Assembly (NCBI GenBank): GCA_021812265.1
Contig: JAKAOI010000023.1
Span: 1-12,598, forward strand
DNA: 12,598 nucleotides
Reading direction: 5' to 3'
Source: Chloroflexota bacterium
GTDB taxonomy: Bacteria > Chloroflexota > Ktedonobacteria > Ktedonobacterales > JACDGC01
Below the pieces are notes generated by a model that was not told where the DNA came from, made no database searches, and was given only the letters and a program-made list of their open reading frames with translations. Shown one piece after another: positions 6,985 to 12,598 of this stretch (position 1 is its first letter; each line of letters starts with the position of its first letter). Made by a program: the position numbers and the translations under genes.

Positions 6985-8724
6985 TTATTTCGCCGCCGGC
7001 TGCTCTTCAATATACGCCTTCCCAGACGCAAAAGGAGACAACACCGGGTGTAATTTTGGGTTTACCTGTGACAGCATCGTTATATCATCCATTTCAATGG
7101 GCTTTACAATTGCCAAGCAAACTATAAGAACCAGCGTAAATATGAGTATTGCGGCGATAATTTCCAACAATGACCCCGGAATATGGATGAACCCTGCAGA
7201 AATAGCCAATTTTAAATAGCGCGACGGCCGAAGAAAATAGGTAATAAGCATTGGCGGAGTAAGAGCCAGCAATACTTTAACGCTAAAACGAATGGGATAT
7301 ATCCGCTTTAAATAATATGCGCTTAAAATAAGCTGTGTAATTTCAGAAAATACCTGCCCGGCGCCTACCGCTATCAACGCGCCGGCTGCTCCCCCAAAAT
7401 TAGGGCCGCCATTGGGAACAATCCATATTCCTAAGCCAATGGTCATCAATAAACCTATCCATTGGGTCCACAGCGAAAGCCGCTGCTTGCCCACAACAAA
7501 GAGCGCCGCTTGGTTGGATCCGCCACCGCCCAGCCGCTGGATAATGTTAAACAACAAAAATATCTGCATTAAGTAGCCCACATTTGCGTATTGCGCGCCA
7601 TATAACACAACCGCTATTTGTTGGGCGTAGATAAAACAAAATCCCAGCAGCGGCACAGCCAGCAAAACTTGCACTTTGCTTACCGCGCGCCACGCAAAAG
7701 CCAGCGCCGCTATATCTTTTTCAGCGTAAGAAGCCGCCATGGCCGCCATACCTACACCGCCAAGCCCGGCAACCAGCAGATACGCCGCCGCATGGCTAAG
7801 CTGAAACGCCAAATTAAAATATCCCACCACAACCGAGCTGAATAAAAACGCCTGAAGCAATCCAATTGCCACTTGCTTCAGCAGCGCGCCATTTATTAAA
7901 TTGGTCAGCCAAGCAGTCCATCCCATTTGCAATACCGGTGTAAATTTCTGCGGCGCTTCTTTAGGATCGGGCTTTGTGAGCAGCAGCGGCAGCATCAATA
8001 AAAAGTAAACCAGCGCAGTAACAAAGGTGACGCCGCCGATAGCCCACAAAATCATACCGATATCATGAAACATTCGTATTGCCGCAAATGTGGCGGCAAT
8101 AACTCCCAACTGCGATAAACTGCCCACTAAAAATGTCAGGCGGGTGCGCATAATTGAGGTGTAAACCGCCGCAAACACATTCATAAAACCTGTGCCGATA
8201 ATATAAAATACAACCGGAGCGGCCAGCGCGTTTAATCCCGGAACCAGCGTTATATTTTGCAGATTTTCGGTGCCCGGAATATGCAGTATTTGCAGCTCAT
8301 GCGCCAGCAGAGGCACGCCGGCCAGCATGCCTGCAGATACCAACGCCAGCATGATCAACCGGGTAATCAATGTTCTGCGGACAATAACTGCCGCAGCGGC
8401 TTTGCCATGCTCGGAATAGATTCGCGGCACAAACACTGTTGTTGCGTCTTCTAAACCAAACGCAGCAATATATACTCCTGTATTGTAAATAGTAAGCGCG
8501 CTGCCAAGGTTGCCATAATCCGAGGGGCTAAGGCCATGGGTTAATAAAATTGTGAAGATAAATGATGAGCCAAACAGCCAAAATGACGCAATCTGATTCC
8601 ACACATAGCTCATAGGCGCTTTGCGAAGAAGCTCCTTTGCTTCATTTCGTTTCGGCTTTAACGTAATTTTTAAACGCGGTTTGGTTACCTGCTCTTCAGG
8701 TTTAGTTGTGGGAAGTGATGTCAT
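6985..8724 (-). CDS. Polysaccharide/lipid flippase (MOP superfamily, Wzx-like membrane protein)
   Basis: The 579-aa integral membrane protein has an N-terminal charged region of about 38 residues and then roughly 13-14 hydrophobic helices. Examples are WLFGSSFIFTILLTHGL, IMLALVSAGMLAGVPLLA, VTFVTALVYFLLMLPLLL and EIIAAILIFTLVLIVCLAIV. LSPSDYGNLGSALTIYNT after the first helix is typical of MOP-family polysaccharide exporters, which flip lipid-linked oligosaccharides to the outer face of the membrane. The open frame extends upstream to 8850, but I take ATG 8724 because GAGG (8731-8734) precedes it by 6 nt and the promoter at 8752-8780 would start transcription near 8745. An ATG at 8739 lacks a ribosome site. 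No glycosyltransferase or polymerase gene is adjacent, so the substrate is unknown. It is co-directional with the propeller gene. Confidence 0.85.
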   Translation of the reverse strand: MTSLPTTKPEEQVTKPRLKITLKPKRNEAKELLRKAPMSYVWNQIASFWLFGSSFIFTILLTHGLSPSDYGNLGSALTIYNTGVYIAAFGLEDATTVFVPRIYSEHGKAAAAVIVRRTLITRLIMLALVSAGMLAGVPLLAHELQILHIPGTENLQNITLVPGLNALAAPVVFYIIGTGFMNVFAAVYTSIMRTRLTFLVGSLSQLGVIAATFAAIRMFHDIGMILWAIGGVTFVTALVYFLLMLPLLLTKPDPKEAPQKFTPVLQMGWTAWLTNLINGALLKQVAIGLLQAFLFSSVVVGYFNLAFQLSHAAAYLLVAGLGGVGMAAMAASYAEKDIAALAFAWRAVSKVQVLLAVPLLGFCFIYAQQIAVVLYGAQYANVGYLMQIFLLFNIIQRLGGGGSNQAALFVVGKQRLSLWTQWIGLLMTIGLGIWIVPNGGPNFGGAAGALIAVGAGQVFSEITQLILSAYYLKRIYPIRFSVKVLLALTPPMLITYFLRPSRYLKLAISAGFIHIPGSLLEIIAAILIFTLVLIVCLAIVKPIEMDDITMLSQVNPKLHPVLSPFASGKAYIEEQPAAK

Positions 8725-8751
8725 TGTTCGCCTCACCATTGATATAGGGAT

Positions 8752-8780
8752 ACTATAAATCTTATTGGCCGGTATGTCAA
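8752..8780 (-). promoter_or_regulatory. Sigma-70-type promoter for the flippase gene
   Basis: The minus strand carries a perfect TTGACA (8775-8780), a 17-nt spacer and TATAGT (8752-8757). The leader to ATG 8724 would be about 20 nt. This is the best-matched promoter in the window. Confidence 0.8.
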
Positions 8781-9069
8781 ATATCTTACCGAAATAGTTT
8801 GCAAAAACGCCATGACTTGAACCTATGCAGAGGGTCAATGTGATAAACAAAAACTCTATAACATATACATACGCTTCGTATATCTGTATCGTTCACTATT
8901 CATTGCTTCTTAATAGACCTGAACCTGAAAAAGGAATAATGGGAGTACGCCTTGTCAGAGGAATGCTGCCACCTGAACCTCCTGCCGCGTGCTTTGCATT
9001 CACTGCAATACAAACAACCGATAAAAATTGTGCGGCATCCCACGCGCTAATTCAAAGAATCCCCCCTAT
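8781..9069. other. Gene-free spacer between divergent flippase and rny promoters
   Basis: I see no convincing gene here. The 82-codon plus-strand frame from 8825 has no ribosome site, no domain, and ends inside the rny promoter -35. A short palindrome ATACG-CTT-CGTAT lies at 8869-8881, and CCTGAACCT occurs near 8920 and near 8974. Nothing else recognisable is present. Confidence 0.4.
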
Positions 9070-9099
9070 TTGACAGATCGCAAGCAAATCACATATAGT
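9070..9099 (+). promoter_or_regulatory. Sigma-70-type promoter for rny
   Basis: TTGACA (9070-9075), an 18-nt spacer and TATAGT (9094-9099). Transcription would begin near 9106, giving rny a 5' leader of about 300 nt. The -10 has the same TATAGT form as the divergent flippase promoter. Confidence 0.7.
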
Positions 9100-9105
9100 G
9101 AAATT

Positions 9106-9406
9106 CGATGAGTTTTTTTCATCTGTTTACGTTGTTTACCGTGCTTTACAGCCGGCTAAAATAGATTACATATATTTTTTTGAGACTCGCGGGCTTTTCA
9201 GCGCGTGACCTTTTACCTATAGTAAGGATCTCCTCCCGCGGTCAACCGAAGCGCGGCTTGATATCCCAATACATATATTGCGTCTGCCTTGTTTTATTTC
9301 AGAAACTATGCCAATTCAATGCATGCAGACTGAGCAGAAACTGCGCGGCGCAGCAAACTACAAGGAACCATGCGATCAAGCTCTTGCAGGTCTCCGGAGC
9401 GGAACC
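9106..9406 (+). other. Long 5' leader of rny with possible structure
   Basis: Within the predicted leader, GACTCGCGGG (9184-9193) can pair with CCCGCGGTC (9235-9243) with one bulged T, enclosing about 40 nt. A second promoter-like pair, TTTTCA-17 nt-TATAGT (9195-9223), lies inside that structure. I recognise no known riboswitch class. The in-frame TTG at 9278 is not a plausible start. Confidence 0.35.
9195..9223 (+). promoter_or_regulatory. Possible second rny promoter
   Basis: TTTTCA (9195-9200, four of six -35 matches), 17 nt, and TATAGT (9218-9223). It would shorten the rny leader to about 180 nt. Confidence 0.3.
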
Positions 9407-11116
9407 ATGCAAGTATTTTTTATATTCCTAATAAGCGCTGTTACCTTTGCCGTCGGAGCATGGGGCGCTTATACTTATACGGGGCAGCGCTCACAACTGC
9501 GCCTTGAAGAAGAGCTGTCTAAACTGAAAGAAGCGCATGAGCACCGGCTGATAGCGCTGCAGCAGCAGCAGCAGCAAACCTTGCGCGAAACAAAAGAGGA
9601 AAACGCCCGTTCGCGCAGCGTTTTAGAAGATGAGCTGCGCCAGCGCCGCCAAGAGCTGCGATCTGCCGAACAGCGCATCGAACAGCGCGAAAAGCAAATA
9701 GATCGCCGTCAAGAGCAGATGGATAAAAAAGAGAATGATCTGCGCTCGCAGGAACATTCTTTACAAGCAAAAATTACCGCGGCGGAAGAAGACCACGCGC
9801 TGCAGCGCCGCAAAATTGAGCAAGAATTAACTCGACAGAAACAAAAGCTTGAACAAGACTTTAACGCGGAAACCAAACAAACTCTGCAAAAAATTGCGCA
9901 AGATCGCAGCGCCGCCGAGCAGCAAATGCAACTGCTGGAAACAGAACGCACAGCGTTTTACGAGCGCAGGCTTACTGAATTGGAGCGTATTGCCTCACTT
10001 TCCAGAAGCGACGCGCGCAAAGAATTAATTGCTTCTATTGAAGCGCAAGCCAGAGAAGACGCAATAAAATCGGTGAAAGCAATTGAACAGAACGCGCGGG
10101 AAGACGCGGAACGCACAGCGCGGGAGATTATTACTTTGGCTATTCAGCGCTGCGCGTCAGATCAAGTTTCCGAAGTAACCGTATCGGTAGTGCCCTTGCC
10201 GAATGATGAAATGAAAGGCCGCATCATCGGCCGTGAGGGACGTAATATCCGCACGCTGGAATCACTTACCGGCGTTGATGTTATCATTGATGATACTCCC
10301 GATGTTGTTATTCTTTCCAGCTTCGACGCTGTTCGGCGCGAAATCGCCCGAATTGCTTTAACCAAATTAATCATTGATGGACGCATTCACCCAACCAGAA
10401 TTGAAGAAATGGTTGAAAAAGCCCGGCAAGAAGTAGACGATGTGCTCATTGAAGAAGGGCAGCGCGCCATTGATGAAGCAAACGTCACCGGCATTCAGCC
10501 GGAATTGGCAAAAATGCTCGGCAGACTGCATTTTCGCGCCAGCTACGGCCAAAATGTGCTGAACCACTCGATTGAAGTTGCCGTGATGGCCGGCATCATC
10601 GCGTCAGAAATCGGCGCCGACGCGCATACATGCAAAGTAGCCGGACTGCTGCACGATTTGGGCAAAGCGTTTGATCAGGAAGTAGAAGGGCCGCACGCGC
10701 TCATTTCCGGTGAAATTGCGCGCCGATTCAATAAATCACCAAAAATTATTCACGCCATTGTTGCGCACCACGCAACCGAAGCAGATCCGCAAAGCTTAGA
10801 AGCGGTTATTGTGCAGGCCGCCGACGCAATTTCTGCCGCGCGCCCCGGCGCACGCAAAGAAACCATTGATATTCATATGAAGCGTTTAGAGGCGTTGGAA
10901 CAAATCGCGTCTTCATTCAGTGGTGTAGATCGCTGCTTTGCCGTTCAAGCCGGCCGTGAAGTGCGTATCATTGTAAAACCCGATGAGGTAGATGAATTAG
11001 GAGCCACGCAACTTGCCCGCGATATTGCCCGCCGCATTGAAAATTCTGTAGAATATCCCGGACAAATTCGCATTTCAGTGGTTCGCGAAACCAGAGCCAT
11101 AGAGTTCGCCAAATAG
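9407..11116 (+). CDS. rny: Ribonuclease Y, membrane-anchored endoribonuclease with extended coiled coil
   Basis: RNase Y is a metal-dependent endonuclease that initiates mRNA decay and processing at the membrane. The 569-aa protein has one N-terminal transmembrane helix (residues about 3-22, VFFIFLISAVTFAVGAWGAY), a long charged coiled coil (about 25-240), a KH RNA-binding domain with GRIIGREGRNIR at 271-282, and an HD nuclease domain with H387, H416-D417 (LLHDLGK) and H454-H455 (AHHATEAD). A conserved C-terminal domain ends in SVVRETRAIEFAK. The family is usually near 520 aa; KH and HD positions are shifted by about 48 residues relative to the Bacillus protein, so the extra length lies in the coiled coil. 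I chose ATG 9407 because GGAG lies 7 nt upstream and the hydrophobic anchor follows directly; an in-frame TTG at 9278 would put 43 hydrophilic residues before the anchor. It is transcribed alone and converges on the HDOD gene. Confidence 0.97.
   Translation: MQVFFIFLISAVTFAVGAWGAYTYTGQRSQLRLEEELSKLKEAHEHRLIALQQQQQQTLRETKEENARSRSVLEDELRQRRQELRSAEQRIEQREKQIDRRQEQMDKKENDLRSQEHSLQAKITAAEEDHALQRRKIEQELTRQKQKLEQDFNAETKQTLQKIAQDRSAAEQQMQLLETERTAFYERRLTELERIASLSRSDARKELIASIEAQAREDAIKSVKAIEQNAREDAERTAREIITLAIQRCASDQVSEVTVSVVPLPNDEMKGRIIGREGRNIRTLESLTGVDVIIDDTPDVVILSSFDAVRREIARIALTKLIIDGRIHPTRIEEMVEKARQEVDDVLIEEGQRAIDEANVTGIQPELAKMLGRLHFRASYGQNVLNHSIEVAVMAGIIASEIGADAHTCKVAGLLHDLGKAFDQEVEGPHALISGEIARRFNKSPKIIHAIVAHHATEADPQSLEAVIVQAADAISAARPGARKETIDIHMKRLEALEQIASSFSGVDRCFAVQAGREVRIIVKPDEVDELGATQLARDIARRIENSVEYPGQIRISVVRETRAIEFAK
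9560..9577 (+). repeat. In-frame CAG trinucleotide run in rny
   Basis: Five CAG codons followed by CAA encode six consecutive glutamines at residues 52-57, in the proximal coiled coil. Slippage here would alter coiled-coil length without frameshift. Confidence 0.85.
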
Positions 11117-11135
11117 GCCGCCGATTTTATTTGGC
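11108..11135. terminator. Hairpin at the rny stop codon, between convergent genes
   Basis: GCCAAATA (11108-11115) and TATTTGGC (11128-11135) form a perfect 8-bp stem with a 12-nt loop. The left arm includes most of the rny TAG stop (11114-11116). There is no strong T-run on either side, so this is a possible but weak bidirectional terminator in the 42-nt gap. Confidence 0.4.
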
Positions 11136-11158
11136 AGCCTATTATGATTCTTGCAAAA

Positions 11159-12088
11159 TTATAGTAAAATTACCGGATAGTAACGCGACATCTGCGCCAT
11201 TTTTATTTTATATTCTTCGGCAACTTCATCCAGTAAATCTGCCGCGTCTTCGGGCGCTAACCCCAACGACAAGCTTGCCGCAGGATCCAGCCGCGGCATA
11301 ATGCGGTCTCCCCACCAGCCAACTCCCAAAGATCGGGCAAAAATATCCGCCATATGGGTTACGGCCGCAAGCATACTATACGGTTGATCGACCGCGCCCG
11401 AACGCACAGAATGGCTGCGCCCAACCGCTACGCCGATTTCATCGGGCTGGCCCCATACATTACACAGCAGCCTGCCCAACATGGCGTGATCGTATCCCAA
11501 AACCCGCCGTTCAACGATAAATAACGAAACTTTTTCATTTTTTGCTATGTTCAAAATACGGTTATATTCCGCTGTTTGCAGTGTCAACATAGCTGATTTG
11601 CCAATATCATGCAAAAAACCGGCTGTAAAGCAGATAATATCGTTGGAGATACGCGCTTTCCGCCCAATTATTTCTGCCGCCGCTCCGGTTGCAACCGAAT
11701 GCCGCCATAAGCCTTCCTGGCGCGCGCTGAAAGCAGGGTCGTCGGTTTTGCGCAAGCTGAACAGCCGTGATAAACTCATTCCCTCCGCCACTTCACGCGC
11801 GGCGCCCAGCCCCATAAGCTGCAGCGCTTTTGTAATATCGGTTATGCGTTCGTTTAAGCCATAAAACGCCGAATTAATAATATTCAACAGGCGAACCGCC
11901 AACGCAGGATCAAACGATATGGTCCGCGCGATATCCGCCAGTGAAGTAGTGGGATCCTCCATCAACGCAATAACCGAATCGCGAACGCCGGATTGCAAAG
12001 GCAGAGCAAAAGTGGCGTCGGCTACTGTGGCGATTAATTCTTGCTGCGCGTCGATAATAGTTGTTAAATTAGACTCGTTATACGACAT
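11159..12088 (-). CDS. HDOD-domain signalling protein with HD-type motif
   Basis: HDOD proteins are HD-superfamily relatives found in bacterial signalling, often linked to cyclic-nucleotide or stress control; most are not shown to be enzymes. The 309-aa protein is almost entirely one such domain. The N-terminal half has LPLQSGVRDSVIALMEDPTTSLADIARTISFDPALAVRLLNIINSAFYG arranged as in HDOD, quoted here only by its start and end features: LPLQ near residue 29 and RLLNIINSAFYG near 66-77. The HD part keeps H130 (LWRHS), H160-D161 (FLHDIGKSA), YDHAMLG, and a late histidine (GRSHS), so metal binding is conceivable. No receiver, GGDEF or membrane segment is present. AAGGAA with a spacing of about 5 nt precedes the ATG. 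It follows the small upstream gene by 16 nt and is surely co-transcribed with it. Convergent with rny. Confidence 0.88.
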   Translation of the reverse strand: MSYNESNLTTIIDAQQELIATVADATFALPLQSGVRDSVIALMEDPTTSLADIARTISFDPALAVRLLNIINSAFYGLNERITDITKALQLMGLGAAREVAEGMSLSRLFSLRKTDDPAFSARQEGLWRHSVATGAAAEIIGRKARISNDIICFTAGFLHDIGKSAMLTLQTAEYNRILNIAKNEKVSLFIVERRVLGYDHAMLGRLLCNVWGQPDEIGVAVGRSHSVRSGAVDQPYSMLAAVTHMADIFARSLGVGWWGDRIMPRLDPAASLSLGLAPEDAADLLDEVAEEYKIKMAQMSRYYPVILL

Positions 12089-12104
12089 ATACTATTCCTT
12101 CCGA

Positions 12105-12455
12105 TTACATATCAAGCAAACCCAAATGGGCAACACGGTCGCGCGCTGCGCGCATCAGGGCTTCCATAAACGGATCTGCCTGGCGCTGCTTCAAAAAATC
12201 TTCTATAGGCATGTGTTCCGGAGATTGCGTAATAGGCAAGATTTTGGGCGGATGCGCGGAATATATCGCTACGTGAGTTATTCCATGCGAACGCATCCGT
12301 CTTTGCTGATGGGTAGTAATAATTGCGCCTTCCGAAACCAGCATCCTTCCATTGTGATCATACACAGCTTCAGCAAGAGCCATACCGGGAGTGGCTTCTT
12401 CTATAGAAATTACGGTAAGATTTTGATCATTTGTCGTTTGAGACGGTGAGGACAT
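12105..12455 (-). CDS. Small protein resembling the module N-terminal to HD-GYP domains
   Basis: The 116-aa soluble protein contains ATPGMALAEAVYDHNGRMLV, then EGAIITTHQQ, then RMRSHGITHVAIY. This matches the pattern GM-x-LAEDVYD-x-x-GRLL ... G-x-x-L ... GI-x-x-V-x-V often seen before HD or HD-GYP domains. The C-terminal third is helical and charged, without a known motif. There is no membrane segment. It is the first gene of an operon with the HDOD gene 16 nt downstream, so it probably works with that protein. A strong AAGGAGGG (12466-12473) serves the start: either ATG 12455 (about 11 nt) or the in-frame GTG 12461 (about 5 nt). I prefer ATG but the GTG is a real alternative. Homology is pattern-based recognition only. 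Confidence 0.75.
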   Translation of the reverse strand: MSSPSQTTNDQNLTVISIEEATPGMALAEAVYDHNGRMLVSEGAIITTHQQRRMRSHGITHVAIYSAHPPKILPITQSPEHMPIEDFLKQRQADPFMEALMRAARDRVAHLGLLDM

Positions 12456-12584
12456 ATACACTTTTCCCTCCTTGGGAATCCGAGATCAGTTGTTATTATC
12501 GGCAAACAGCAAATACGGCGCAGGGTATCTTCTATCACATTCAATGGGAATACTGACTTATTACAGAAACGACCCAGAAAACCT

Positions 12585-12598
12585 CCGCTTTTAAGCGG
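12585..12598. terminator. Short palindrome at the right edge
   Basis: CCGCTT-TT-AAGCGG forms a 6-bp stem with a 2-nt loop. On the minus strand it is followed by AGGTTTTC, so it could end a minus-strand gene lying beyond the window; on the plus strand its tail is off the window. A weak call. In the spacer between 12474 and 12584 I see no convincing promoter for the minus-strand operon. Confidence 0.3.

Noticed and set aside
8725..8850. Upstream extension of the flippase frame to 8850
   Set aside because: The TTGACA/TATAGT promoter lies inside this extension, so transcription would begin downstream of the alternative start.
8825..9073. 82-codon plus-strand open frame upstream of rny
   Set aside because: No ribosome site, no domain, and its end runs into the -35 box of the rny promoter.
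9278..9406. Upstream TTG start extending rny by 43 residues
   Set aside because: No ribosome site before the TTG, and the extension would precede the N-terminal membrane anchor. ATG 9407 has a well-placed GGAG.
1..12598. Search for tRNA genes, CRISPR arrays, insertion sequences and defence genes
   Set aside because: No tRNA T-arm consensus in context, no regularly spaced repeats, and no transposase, integrase, nuclease or toxin-antitoxin gene was recognised on either strand.

Overview
The window is a stretch of bacterial chromosome with roughly balanced base composition. It carries housekeeping and cell-envelope genes and shows no sign of an integrated element. Complete or near-complete genes are fadD (partial, running off the left end), cinA, thrS, a cytosolic beta-propeller-like protein, a polysaccharide/lipid flippase, rny (RNase Y), an HDOD-domain protein and a small protein resembling the module often placed in front of HD-GYP domains. 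A threonine T-box leader on thrS together with a membrane-anchored RNase Y points away from Proteobacteria and towards a Firmicutes-like or Chloroflexota-like lineage. I lean to Chloroflexota because the threonyl-tRNA synthetase lacks the TGS domain and has an acidic insertion, but this assignment is inference.

Layout. Positions 1-1526 (minus) hold the acyl-CoA ligase. Positions 1527-2098 are a divergent regulatory region with an extended -10 promoter for each side and a large nested palindrome in the cinA leader. cinA (plus, 2099-3334) converges on thrS (minus, 3402-5249) across a hairpin. Upstream of thrS lies a leader of about 470 nt, including a T-box riboswitch with an ACC (Thr) specifier, a canonical T-box sequence and an intrinsic terminator. 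Its promoter overlaps the stop codon of the preceding propeller gene (minus, 5730-6803), which itself follows the flippase gene (minus, 6985-8724). A 680-bp divergent region holds consensus-like promoters for the flippase and for rny (plus, 9407-11116). rny converges on a two-gene minus-strand operon: the small pre-HD-GYP-like protein (12105-12455), then the HDOD protein (11159-12088).

How the genes relate. thrS expression is set by tRNA-Thr charging through premature termination. The flippase and propeller genes are co-directional with thrS and may be partly co-transcribed into it. rny encodes the membrane-bound endonuclease for mRNA turnover and has a leader of about 300 nt. The HDOD pair looks like a two-protein signalling module whose parts resemble regions seen fused in HD-GYP proteins.

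I see no CRISPR array, tRNA, rRNA, intact insertion sequence or defence system. The most interesting features are regulatory: the compact thrS T-box with duplicated, mutually complementary segments around Stem I, and the palindrome in the cinA leader. I did not find a clearly undescribed system.
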